NCBI RefSeq assembly: GCF_019930045.1
Contig: NZ_JAHZQQ010000012.1
Span: 1 to 43,474, forward strand
Direction of reading: 5' to 3'
DNA length: 43,474 nt
Source of the DNA: Streptococcus australis
Lineage (GTDB): Bacteria; Bacillota; Bacilli; Lactobacillales; Streptococcaceae
In this document: positions 1-5,994 of the stretch, piece by piece
Numbering within the stretch: position 1 is the first letter of the stretch
Layout: the number at the start of each line of letters is the position of its first letter
Position numbers and translations under genes: made by a program
The notes under the pieces: model-generated
Told to the model about the DNA's origin: nothing
Database searches by the model: none
Seen by the model: the letters and a program-made list of their open reading frames with translations, nothing else

Positions 1-36
1 GTAGGATTGATTTGTGGTAGAATAATTAGTAGACAT
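1..36 (-). CDS. Transposase, first 12 codons only (IS30-like), runs off the left edge
   Basis: An ATG at 36-34 (minus strand) is preceded by a GGAAG ribosome binding site about 7 nt away. It encodes MSTNYSTTNQSY before the window ends. That opening, with a TTNQSY motif, is like the N-termini of several streptococcal IS30-family transposases, where a helix-turn-helix follows. Only 12 residues are visible, so the family is inferred and the integrity of the gene is unknown. Confidence 0.45.
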   Translation of the reverse strand, partial: MSTNYSTTNQSY

Positions 37-118
37 GTTCATCTTCCTTTATGCTGTTTTTCGCAATTCTAGTATATTAGATGAACGTGTCTTTTGTGTT
101 GCACTTCATTTTACAACA
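1..118 (-). mobile_element. End of an IS30-family-like insertion sequence
   Basis: Reading leftward, the sequence switches near 115-121 from integrase codons to TGTTGTAAAATGAAGTGCAA (minus strand). I recognise this as resembling IS30-family terminal inverted repeats. About 80 bp further left a ribosome binding site and a start codon open a reading frame that leaves the window. The integrase frame runs into this segment and stops there. The exact boundary cannot be fixed without the uninterrupted integrase. The family call rests on remembered end and N-terminus patterns. Confidence 0.55.
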
Positions 119-565
119 GGGCAAAATTTTTTTAAGTAGAATTAGAACTTTATTAATTGTATTAAAACTTAAAGTTTCATTTTCATTTTGTTTTTTAGGT
201 TTTGTTTTTAGGTATTCACGAAATTCGAATATATGGTCATACGTTAATTTATTTAAATTTGTATTTTTAAAATATGGTTTAATATGACGCTCATAATTGT
301 TTCTTTGTGTACTTGTATAGCTTATTTTTCTGCCATTTTTCAAATCGTCTTCTTCAAGCAACTGGAATAACATATCTGTTGTTACTACAAAGTCAAATTG
401 TTTTTCTTTTAATTCTACAACTCGAATATGTTGTTCTAGTTCTAGTGCTTCCTTTTTAGATTTTAATCCTTTTCGAATGATACGTATTCTTTTTTGTGTG
501 ACTGGGTGGAAACCATTAGAAACATCAACGGTCCATTTACCACTTTTAGTTTTACGAATAGTCAT
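77..565 (-). pseudogene. int: Tyrosine integrase, 3' part lost to an IS insertion
   Basis: The 162-aa product has an arm-type DNA-binding N-terminus (residues 1-50; TKSGKWTVDV and a basic RIRIIRKGLKSKKEA stretch) and a SAM-like core-binding domain (about 60-150). It stops before any catalytic domain: the Arg, His-x-x-Arg and Tyr residues of tyrosine recombinases are all absent. Intact relatives are near 380-400 aa. The last residues (from about PCCKMK onward) are encoded by the IS-like end, which points to insertional disruption. The start follows directly on the DUF3173 gene (3-bp gap), so the two were one xis-int unit. As it stands, the element cannot excise with its own enzyme. A 3' remnant may exist beyond the IS. 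Confidence 0.85.
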
Positions 566-568
566 TCA

Positions 569-763
569 TTATGCTTCTTTCTGGAGTTCAATTCCTAGTA
601 GTTCTTCAGCGACACTGGCTGGAATTGTACCAATCCGTTTGTTATCGTAGATGTTAAAACCACGATTCACTAATAGTAATTTGCCAGTATGGATAATCTT
701 TCTTGCAGTTCCTGGAGCAAATCCAAGTTCGATAAGGTCATCTTTTGTTACAGTTTTAATCAT
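569..763 (-). CDS. DUF3173 family protein, probable excisionase / recombination directionality factor
   Basis: This 64-aa protein opens with MIKTVTKDDLIELGFAPGTA and contains a basic helix around GFNIYDNKRIGTIPASVAEELLG. That is the pattern of DUF3173 proteins encoded just upstream of integrases in Firmicutes ICEs and IMEs. By position and size it should act with the integrase in excision, by inference. The start at 763 has an AGGAGA ribosome binding site a few bases upstream. It lies 3 bp from the broken integrase and downstream of a strong hairpin (792-813). With the integrase disrupted, any remaining role would be in trans. Confidence 0.75.
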   Translation of the reverse strand: MIKTVTKDDLIELGFAPGTARKIIHTGKLLLVNRGFNIYDNKRIGTIPASVAEELLGIELQKEA

Positions 764-791
764 GTGATCTCCTTTTCTAATTAGATTAAGT

Positions 792-813
792 AAGGGGAGG
801 ATTAACTCCCCTT
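792..813. terminator. Hairpin between the 128-aa gene and the excisionase gene
   Basis: AAGGGGAG (792-799) pairs perfectly with CTCCCCTT (806-813). On the minus strand no U-run follows, so it may be a processing or attenuation hairpin rather than a full terminator. It would separate rep-operon transcription from the xis-int genes. Confidence 0.45.
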
Positions 814-822
814 GTTTGATAT

Positions 823-1209
823 TTATTTTTGTTTTACATCTACTAAATGGATAGCATCCGCCTTGTAATACATTGTTGTACTAATCATAGTGGCTTGTAA
901 ATTGTCGAATGTAACTGGTACTTCATCCATTGCTTGGATATAGTCATTATCAACTAATGCTTCTGGATTGTCTACAGAGACTTGGGTTGATTTCTTTTTG
1001 AATTGTCCATCCTTGATTGTTACATTGTATTTCCAACCAATGATTTTATCGGTATTAAAACGTCTTTCGCTACCATCTCGGTTTTTGATAATTTCTCCGT
1101 TTGCATCTGCTCGGACTTCCGTTTCAAATTTTGGAATAACTTCATCCAATTCAAATTTTGTTCCAATGTTATTAAAATTCCAGTCATTTTGTGAAAGCAT
1201 TTTTGCCAT
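823..1209 (-). CDS. Unknown 128-aa element protein
   Basis: I do not recognise this protein with certainty. It is 128 aa, soluble, acidic to neutral, with no signal peptide or membrane segment. The sequence around VTFDNLQATMISTTMYYKADAIHL is faintly reminiscent of the YdcP-like DUF961 proteins found beside relaxase genes in Tn916-type elements, but that is a weak impression. The start ATG at 1209 follows AAGGAGAAATTAACT. It lies 2 bp after the stop of the Rep/MobT-like gene, so it is clearly in the same minus-strand operon. A role in plasmid-like replication or DNA transfer is inferred from position only. Confidence 0.6.
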   Translation of the reverse strand: MAKMLSQNDWNFNNIGTKFELDEVIPKFETEVRADANGEIIKNRDGSERRFNTDKIIGWKYNVTIKDGQFKKKSTQVSVDNPEALVDNDYIQAMDEVPVTFDNLQATMISTTMYYKADAIHLVDVKQK

Positions 1210-1211
1210 AG

Positions 1212-2408
1212 TTAATTTCTCCTTTTGATATTTTCTTTGATTGTAGGGATTAAATCCTCTCTTTTAAAGAGTATTGCCCTTTCTATTAATCCACTTGCTA
1301 AATCTGGTGGATATTCCATATTTTTGAGTGCGAGATAGTTAGCTTTCTCATACTCATGCAGTAAGTTATTGTCGTATAAAAACTTATACGCTTTTAGAAT
1401 AGCTCCTGAACCTTTATAGGTAAACCATTCTAATTTTTGTTCCAGTTCTGTTTTTGGTTTTGAAATAATGATAGAGACAGGTTTTGAGTGACCTAAAAAC
1501 TTTTCCCAAGATCTCAGAGGTTTTGAGAAATAGCTATCACTATAGAACCTCACTTTTTCTTTGAGATATCCCTTGGTAAAGTTGAGAAGATCTATTTCTG
1601 AATGCAACCATTCTTGAATGAAGTAGTGAGCTTTTTCTTTCCTAAGTTCTAACTCAGTTCTTATCCAATTTTCTATATACCGCTTGCTGATACCGAGCTT
1701 CTCAGCTCGTTCTAAGCGCTTATCGTAAATTCTAAGTCTTTCATCATCATTGGGTTTTCTCAAATATAAGGTCTGGCCGATTGTTTCATCTCCGTAGGTA
1801 TTGTAGTAGGTGCTTTTTCCATATATAAAGCGTTTTTTCTGACAAACCTTTAGAAGCTGATTAGGAGTGAAATAGGGTGTATCATTAAAATCATCTATTG
1901 CAATATCAATTCGTCTTACTGAAAATTGATTGTAATTGTAGTAGAGGTTGTTCAGAAACTGTCTTTCGGACAGACTATTTGGATCTAATACCATATCTCT
2001 ATAGAACTCGAGTGCCTGTCCTGACATGACAAGCATGTAGGACGACTCTTTCGCTCCATAGTAGATACGGATATTCCCATAATGAAGCTGGCTATCATAG
2101 TTATAGTATTTAAGGCTCCCTTTATTCTCAATAAATAGGTCATAGTCAAGAAATAGAATGTCTTCGATTATTTCTCTTGGCGAAAATTCAGTCTTATCAA
2201 ACTGAATTTGAATCCAGTCAAATACAGAACGTAAATGTTCATTTTTTGCCATAGATTTTGATTCAACTTTTTGCCTAATTTTGCCACCCTTAAAATCTCC
2301 GAAACCCTTGGAAATACTGAATTCTTTCGATGGTACACCTAACTTGCAGAGGGTGGTGTTACTACACACCCCATCGGTCAAAAATGGTCCGTCCGCATTT
2401 ACGCTCAT
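1212..2408 (-). CDS. Rep_trans / MobT-type replication initiator or relaxase
   Basis: This 398-aa protein belongs to the replication initiation factor family (pT181 RepC and Tn916 Orf20/MobT-like). From residue 53 it reads MAKNEHLRSVFDWIQIQF, then has the core motifs VRRIDIAIDDF, LRIYDKRLE and WIRTELELRKEKA typical of this HUH-unrelated nicking fold. It should nick one strand at the element's origin to start rolling-circle replication and mobilization. Two starts are possible. ATG 2408 gives 398 aa with a distant GAGG, and its first 52 codons cross a sequence full of inverted repeats. ATG 2252 gives 346 aa but lacks a visible Shine-Dalgarno. The family core starts near residue 60, so the N-terminal 52 residues may not be translated. 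Confidence 0.85.
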   Translation of the reverse strand: MSVNADGPFLTDGVCSNTTLCKLGVPSKEFSISKGFGDFKGGKIRQKVESKSMAKNEHLRSVFDWIQIQFDKTEFSPREIIEDILFLDYDLFIENKGSLKYYNYDSQLHYGNIRIYYGAKESSYMLVMSGQALEFYRDMVLDPNSLSERQFLNNLYYNYNQFSVRRIDIAIDDFNDTPYFTPNQLLKVCQKKRFIYGKSTYYNTYGDETIGQTLYLRKPNDDERLRIYDKRLERAEKLGISKRYIENWIRTELELRKEKAHYFIQEWLHSEIDLLNFTKGYLKEKVRFYSDSYFSKPLRSWEKFLGHSKPVSIIISKPKTELEQKLEWFTYKGSGAILKAYKFLYDNNLLHEYEKANYLALKNMEYPPDLASGLIERAILFKREDLIPTIKENIKRRN

Positions 2409-2457
2409 TTTCGGCTTTCTGCCTCATGGCTCAGCCGAAAACTCGCTATTAGCCGAA
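2330..2457. other. Candidate origin of transfer / replication (inverted repeats)
   Basis: This stretch holds an imperfect inverted repeat, GGGTGGTGT-TACT-ACACACCCC (about 2353-2374), and a perfect 9-bp one, TTTTCGGCT (2408-2416) with AGCCGAAAA (2433-2441). A further AGCCGAA copy lies at 2451-2457. It sits immediately upstream of the conserved core of the initiator gene, where origins of Rep_trans plasmids and MobT elements usually lie. The assignment is inference. The nick site cannot be placed by eye. Confidence 0.4.
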
Positions 2458-2922
2458 CCTATTTTTTGACCTCTTGTTAACAAACCCTAGTAAGCCGGTT
2501 TGCATCGACTCTTCAATATCTTGGATTCTCTTTTTTAGGTTGGTATTCTCAATTTGTATCAGCCGTATTTCTCGCTTAAATTCCTGTTTTAAGGCGCTCA
2601 GTTCATCGTAGAGCTCATCTATTACTTGGTTTAGGGATTCTTGCTCATTGTCTTCTAGACTCCCAAATACGGCTCGTATAGCCTCTTTTAGACCTATTTC
2701 AAGTTTTAGGTTAGCTAACTTTTGAAATTGTCTAAGGTCTTCGTCTGTAAAGTCATAGGCAACTGTATAACTTAATTGGCGAGTTCTTGGATTTCTACTG
2801 ATAGGAATTTTAATTTTCTTAAATTCCTTGCCACTTATCTCTTTAATCAGTTGAATCCAATTTTTAAGAGTAGAGGTAGAGTTTAGGCCAGAAACTTGAT
2901 TGACTAACTCTTTATTGGTCAT
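2449..2922 (-). CDS. Unknown element protein with HTH-like N-terminus and coiled-coil C-terminus
   Basis: This 157-aa protein starts MTNKELVNQVSGLNSTSTLKN, which suggests a small helix-turn-helix (about 1-35). It ends in a leucine/glutamate-rich heptad stretch (about 100-145) that should form a coiled coil. Proteins of this build are common upstream of initiator genes in streptococcal mobilizable elements, but I know of no defined function. They may be DNA-binding accessory factors or copy-control proteins. The start at 2922 has a good ribosome binding site (GGAGG, about 11 nt away). Its ATG overlaps, as ATGA, the stop of the possible 43-codon ORF upstream, so it may be translationally coupled. 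The stop lies in the repeat region ahead of the initiator. Confidence 0.7.
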   Translation of the reverse strand: MTNKELVNQVSGLNSTSTLKNWIQLIKEISGKEFKKIKIPISRNPRTRQLSYTVAYDFTDEDLRQFQKLANLKLEIGLKEAIRAVFGSLEDNEQESLNQVIDELYDELSALKQEFKREIRLIQIENTNLKKRIQDIEESMQTGLLGFVNKRSKNRFG

Positions 2923-3050
2923 CTTTTTGTGAAACCTCCGAAATTTTCTTTTACAACTGAAGAGTTTTCTGTGGTATAATTGTTACATAATATGTTTTGA
3001 TCTTGGAACGAACGGCACATTTGTTTCAAGATTTTTTTATTTTGTCGAAT
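2919..3050 (-). CDS. Possible 43-codon leader peptide with ATT start
   Basis: An open frame of 43 codons begins at ATT (3050-3048), directly after a near-perfect AAAGGAGG Shine-Dalgarno (4-nt spacing). It ends in TGA overlapping the ATG of the next gene (ATGA). The product would begin RQNKKILKQMCRSF after the initiator and end FGGFTKR; it is basic. There is no ATG, GTG or TTG at a good distance from that ribosome binding site. ATT is a rare start (infC is the classical case), so translation is uncertain. The whole frame lies across the region antisense to the small RNA, which fits a regulatory leader peptide of the initiator operon. Confidence 0.35.
   Translation of the reverse strand: MRQNKKILKQMCRSFQDQNILCNNYTTENSSVVKENFGGFTKR
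2951..2980 (+). promoter_or_regulatory. Promoter for the short antisense RNA
   Basis: A -35 box TTACAA (2951-2956) and an extended -10 TGGTATAAT (2972-2980) are spaced 18 bp apart. It fires rightward, against the initiator operon, with a predicted transcription start near 2987. Confidence 0.6.
2987..3038 (+). ncRNA. Candidate counter-transcribed RNA (about 52 nt)
   Basis: Downstream of a good promoter, ATCTTGGAAC (3000-3009) pairs with GTTTCAAGAT (3023-3032) over 10 bp with one G-U pair. Seven T follow (3032-3038). This is a complete promoter-hairpin-U-tract unit with no room for a protein. It is fully antisense to the leader of the minus-strand initiator operon, the arrangement used by pT181 and pIP501-type plasmids to limit Rep synthesis by attenuation or blocked translation. 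The function is inferred by analogy. Confidence 0.55.
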
Positions 3051-3090
3051 CTTACCTCCTTTACTAAATTTTTTTAACTCGAACTACTAG

Positions 3091-3113
3091 TTACATACGC
3101 TTTTACCTCCTTT
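3091..3113 (-). other. Start-stop minimal ORF (ATG-TAA) behind a strong ribosome binding site
   Basis: On the minus strand AAAGGAGG (about 3106-3113) is followed 9 nt later by ATG TAA (3096-3091), a start codon directly followed by a stop. It lies at the beginning of the initiator operon leader. Such minimal ORFs can stall ribosomes at the 5' end. Chance cannot be excluded. Confidence 0.3.
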
Positions 3114-3118
3114 TATGC

Positions 3119-3231
3119 TATAATATTCTCAATGGAATATTTAATCTTAAAATAAATATTCCTTATGGAATAATTCTATTTTATACCGTTTAGAATATTT
3201 TGTCAAGTTAAAATATACGATTAAGAATATT
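3119..3231. promoter_or_regulatory. Operator array and facing promoters between the repressor and the initiator operon
   Basis: GAATATT or its complement occurs at 3122-3128, 3135-3141, 3155-3161, 3193-3199 and 3225-3231. A related GGAATAAT lies near 3167-3174. Several copies pair as palindromes (AATATTC-6-GAATATT at 3122-3141). A minus-strand promoter TTGACA (3206-3201), 17 bp, TAAAAT (3183-3178) lies inside the array. A plus-strand extended -10 TGCTATAAT (3116-3124) lies at its left edge. The XRE protein encoded just to the right is the natural ligand. The two promoters face each other, so their transcripts overlap by about 40 nt. Confidence 0.6.
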
Positions 3232-3243
3232 TATAGGAGACTT

Positions 3244-3690
3244 ATGTATACAGAGGATTATAAATTTTCAGATAGATTAAAAACTCTCAGAAAATCAAAA
3301 AAATTAACTCAAGTACAAATATCGGAATTAATTGGAGTTCAACAAGGGACATATTCTCGTTGGGAGAATGGAACGTTAGAACCGGGATTAGAATTCGTTG
3401 TAAAATTAGCAAATATTTTTGGTACTACTACAGATTATTTGCTGGGACAAAAACCTTATTCAATTATCAGTAGTTTACCTCTAGAACAATTAGATCTTAC
3501 CAATATTGCAAACTTTTCAAAGGATGAGTTTGATGTTTTGAAACATTCAATAGCAGTTTCGGTGGCAAGAAATAAAATAAAGGCAACAGAACTAAAAGAT
3601 AGAGTTATAGAAAAAAATCAGTTGTCAGAAAAAGATGCAGAACTTTTGAATAAGATTTTTGAAGAAGTTAAAACTTATTGGGAAAATTAG
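3244..3690 (+). CDS. XRE-family repressor of the element
   Basis: This 148-aa protein has a Cro/CI-type helix-turn-helix at residues 10-66 (SDRLKTLRKSKKLTQVQISELIG, then QQGTYSRWENG and TTDYLLG). A helical C-terminal part without a recognisable peptidase or metalloprotease domain follows. The start ATG at 3244 has AGGAG 5 nt upstream. It is divergent from the initiator operon and faces an array of GAATATT half-sites that cover that operon's promoter, so it very likely represses transfer or replication genes and itself. The lack of an S24 or ImmA-type domain means the induction signal is not evident. Confidence 0.85.
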   Translation: MYTEDYKFSDRLKTLRKSKKLTQVQISELIGVQQGTYSRWENGTLEPGLEFVVKLANIFGTTTDYLLGQKPYSIISSLPLEQLDLTNIANFSKDEFDVLKHSIAVSVARNKIKATELKDRVIEKNQLSEKDAELLNKIFEEVKTYWEN

Positions 3691-3736
3691 AAGGACGCTA
3701 GTCTTCAAAATTTCCTCCCAAAATTTGTCTAAAACA

Positions 3737-3765
3737 TTGACAGAATTTCATATATTGAATATAAT
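3737..3765 (+). promoter_or_regulatory. Consensus promoter of the cargo operon
   Basis: TTGACA (3737-3742), a 17-bp spacer and TATAAT (3760-3765) match the sigma-A consensus perfectly. Transcription would start near 3772 and run through a ~210-nt leader into the Nmad2-like gene. Such a strong promoter on cargo suggests constitutive expression unless the leader attenuates it. A 10-codon ORF (3780-3812, MILQIENGEY) follows, but its ribosome binding site would overlap the transcript start, so I do not call it a gene. Confidence 0.75.
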
Positions 3766-3874
3766 AGGTGGGGAAAGACATGATATTACAAATAGAAAAT
3801 GGAGAATATTGAAAGTTGATTAAGGGATTAACAACTTGAAATTTTCAAATGTATACTAGATTTTTTTCCAGTAG

Positions 3875-3927
3875 TGCTATTTCTGAATAGATTGGTAGAT
3901 GCTACTTATCTTCAAAATAGCATTTTT
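3875..3927 (+). terminator. Hairpin with T-run in the cargo operon leader (possible attenuator)
   Basis: TGCTATTT (3875-3882) pairs with AAATAGCA (3915-3922) and TTTTT follows. The 32-nt loop contains a further GTAG/CTAC pairing. Placed between the consensus promoter and the first cargo gene, it could attenuate the operon. Alternatively it is only a weak terminator of the repressor transcript. Confidence 0.4.
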
Positions 3928-3982
3928 GATATACTATATTTAATTAGAATACAAAAAATTTTGGAGAGAAGGAGATAAAAGA

Positions 3983-4672
3983 GTGGACAAACAAACCATT
4001 TTTTACTGCTATAGAATGACTCATGATTATGGTATCAATCCTTGTGTTTTTACAGAAAATTATGATACAACTCCCAATCTTCTTACCGAAGGAGGGTGTA
4101 TGCTTCAGTTAAGAAGGAATATTAAAAAGAACTGGGCGGATAAAATAAACTCTAAATCGGTAGATGCTTACATAATGGCTGTAGCAGGGCATTCAAATGA
4201 TGGGAAAAAATGGAGAGATGATCAAGGAATGTTTATCACTCCAAAATATAATCATCTAATTTTTGTTGCTAAAATTAGTGAAATTTTAACAATGAAAGAA
4301 TATTTACTATCTCCAAAATCTAATAATAGAAGAGATGCTTACACTTATCAGTGGCTGATTGAAAAGAATGGATTAAACCAATCAAGTTTTATGAATGAAA
4401 TAGTGATTCTTGCAGACCGTTTTAATTATTTTGGTAAGTCTCCACTTGAAATTCCTAAAGAAATTTTAGATTTTTTTCCGATGGGAGAACGAGCAAGAAT
4501 GAATGGGAAACCATTCCCAAGATGGAATGCTAAAAATGGATTTTATAATTCGGAAGAGAGATTTACTGATGTGTTAGAATTAATGGAATTTGCTGAAACT
4601 ATACTAGGTTCACAAAACAAAGTAATGGATTTGCCCTATCATCCATTCTTTATACGAGGAAAAGAATTGTGA
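3983..4672 (+). CDS. Nmad2-like protein (nucleotide-modification-associated domain 2), cargo gene 1
   Basis: This 229-aa protein has no signal peptide or membrane segment. Its N-terminus (FYCYRMTHDYGINPCVF), the mid part (AYIMAVAGHSND, then YNHLIFVAKISEILTMKEYL) and the tail (FNYFGKSPLEIPKEI) follow the layout of Nmad2 domains. These were predicted by comparative genomics to act in handling modified nucleotides in phages and bacteria; no enzymatic activity is established to my knowledge. The start is GTG 3983, with GAGAAGGAGA upstream. It overlaps the next gene by 4 bp (GTGA), so the two are translationally coupled. The AT-rich codon use fits acquired cargo. The family call is from memory of the pattern and should be confirmed by profile search. 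Confidence 0.65.
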   Translation: MDKQTIFYCYRMTHDYGINPCVFTENYDTTPNLLTEGGCMLQLRRNIKKNWADKINSKSVDAYIMAVAGHSNDGKKWRDDQGMFITPKYNHLIFVAKISEILTMKEYLLSPKSNNRRDAYTYQWLIEKNGLNQSSFMNEIVILADRFNYFGKSPLEIPKEILDFFPMGERARMNGKPFPRWNAKNGFYNSEERFTDVLELMEFAETILGSQNKVMDLPYHPFFIRGKEL

Positions 4673-5481
4673 AAATAATTTTATCAAGAAAGGGATTTGA
4701 TTCATCCAATGGTTCCATCCCGAGTCCTATATTACCTGATGGGACGCTACTTTCATTGCCAATACCTGCCAAGTTTGATAGTATCTCTTTTGACGACTTA
4801 AACTATAACGGAGTGTTATTTTCAGATATCTTAAGACAACTAAAAGGGAAAGAAGATAAAACAAATCATTATAATTGTCATCTTGATCCAGATATAAGAG
4901 AAAATCTTAGGAATACTCCTGTTTCTAACTGGAGAGCAGCATTTGGTCAAATTAAAAGCTCACAGGGATTATTAAGAAATCAAAATGTTTCTATCGGGGA
5001 TCTTTTTCTATTTTTCGGATGGTTTAGACAAACCGAAGGAGATCTTTACAACGGAACATTGCATTTTAAAAAAGATGCCCCGGATCTAAATATCATTTAT
5101 GGTTATTTGCAAATTGGTAATATGATGAATGATAAAGAATCTCTGCAAAATATGTATCCATTTCATCCTCATTCTTGCGACCATATGAGTAATTTGCAAT
5201 CAAATATGCTTTATATCCCAAGTGAAAATTTATCGTTTTTACCTCAAGAAAAAGGATATGGAACTTTTAATTTTCACGATGACAGAGTATTAACAATGAA
5301 TGGTAAATCAAGAAGTGTATGGAAAGAGATACCAGCGCTTATGCCTGAAAATATAAAGGGGAATCATAAAAATTCTGCTAAAGATTGTGGTTTAAAATAT
5401 TCTGGTATATGGCAAGAAAAAGTTTTGTTAGAAAATGAATTATCAAATTCTTGGGCTAAAGAGTTATTTTTGTTAAAATAG
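4669..5481 (+). CDS. Nmad3-like protein (nucleotide-modification-associated domain 3), cargo gene 2
   Basis: This 270-aa protein opens with ILSRKGFDSSNG followed by PSPILPDGTLLSLPIP. I recognise this as the signature start of the Nmad3 domain. Further conserved-looking blocks are DLFLFFGWFR (near 105) and DLNIIYGYLQIG (near 140). Nmad proteins are predicted to work on modified bases or nucleotides, but the reaction is unknown. The gene starts at GTG 4669, four bases before the end of the Nmad2-like gene, so the two probably form one unit. A third small gene follows after 36 bp. There is no membrane segment, so it should act in the cytoplasm. The pair sits where mobile elements carry cargo such as phage defence. 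Confidence 0.75.
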   Translation: MKIILSRKGFDSSNGSIPSPILPDGTLLSLPIPAKFDSISFDDLNYNGVLFSDILRQLKGKEDKTNHYNCHLDPDIRENLRNTPVSNWRAAFGQIKSSQGLLRNQNVSIGDLFLFFGWFRQTEGDLYNGTLHFKKDAPDLNIIYGYLQIGNMMNDKESLQNMYPFHPHSCDHMSNLQSNMLYIPSENLSFLPQEKGYGTFNFHDDRVLTMNGKSRSVWKEIPALMPENIKGNHKNSAKDCGLKYSGIWQEKVLLENELSNSWAKELFLLK

Positions 5482-5517
5482 TAAAAAGCACATACCCTAA
5501 TTAAAGGAGAAAATAAA

Positions 5518-5715
5518 ATGATTACATTAACTGTTGAAAAAGATTGGACTGGGAAATACACGTTTATAGTTTCGAATGGATTTGATAGTCAAAGTTTCAC
5601 ACCAGGAACATTTGTTTCAGATTTTCAAATTGATCAAGCTAAACAAAACATTCAGTATGCCGGAAGTATTGATGATGGTATTAGAGTAGTAAAAGATGCT
5701 TTAGGAATTTTCTAA
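5518..5715 (+). CDS. Unknown 65-aa protein, cargo gene 3
   Basis: I do not recognise this protein. It is 65 aa, acidic, likely a small alpha/beta fold (alternating hydrophobics in ITLTVEKDW and YTFIVSNGF, then helices DFQIDQAKQNI and DDGIRVVKDALGIF). It has no cysteine pairs, signal peptide or membrane segment. The ribosome binding site AAAGGAG lies 8 nt before the ATG. It follows the Nmad3-like gene by 36 bp with no terminator between, so it is the third gene of the operon. It could be a partner, regulator or antitoxin-like subunit of the Nmad pair. This is inference from position only. Confidence 0.65.
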   Translation: MITLTVEKDWTGKYTFIVSNGFDSQSFTPGTFVSDFQIDQAKQNIQYAGSIDDGIRVVKDALGIF

Positions 5716-5994
5716 AAGAAAAATATTAGAGTCATTTATACAAAAACTAGACCTAATTTATGTTTAGTTTGTTAATATTCCATATACCTCAAATAATCGT
5801 ACGTACAAGTGTCTTGAATAATATAACCTGTTGGGACATATCGTCTATTCTCTGATGATGCTCTTAGAACGCTAAGATATGGAGTGTTACCAAAAAGTTA
5901 CTAAAATTTGAAAAACGAGTCTATTTTGCAAGATTCAAAAGTCCTAAAACCTTATTAAATCAAGGTTATAAGGTTCAAAAAATGTAGTTATGGA
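5716..5994. other. Non-coding right end of the element
   Basis: No convincing gene is seen. The segment holds short repeats that could be integrase or excisionase arm sites: GTTACCAAAA and GTTACTAAAA close together (about 5889-5905), and AACCTTAT paired with ATAAGGTT (about 5949-5975). No terminator with a clean T-run is visible after the last cargo gene. Confidence 0.4.

Noticed and set aside
81..287. Plus-strand 68-aa frame over the integrase
   Set aside because: It is the antisense of a convincing integrase frame, low-complexity hydrophobic, without a ribosome binding site.
3780..3812. 10-codon ORF in the cargo leader
   Set aside because: Its ribosome binding site would overlap or precede the predicted transcription start, and the peptide shows nothing distinctive.
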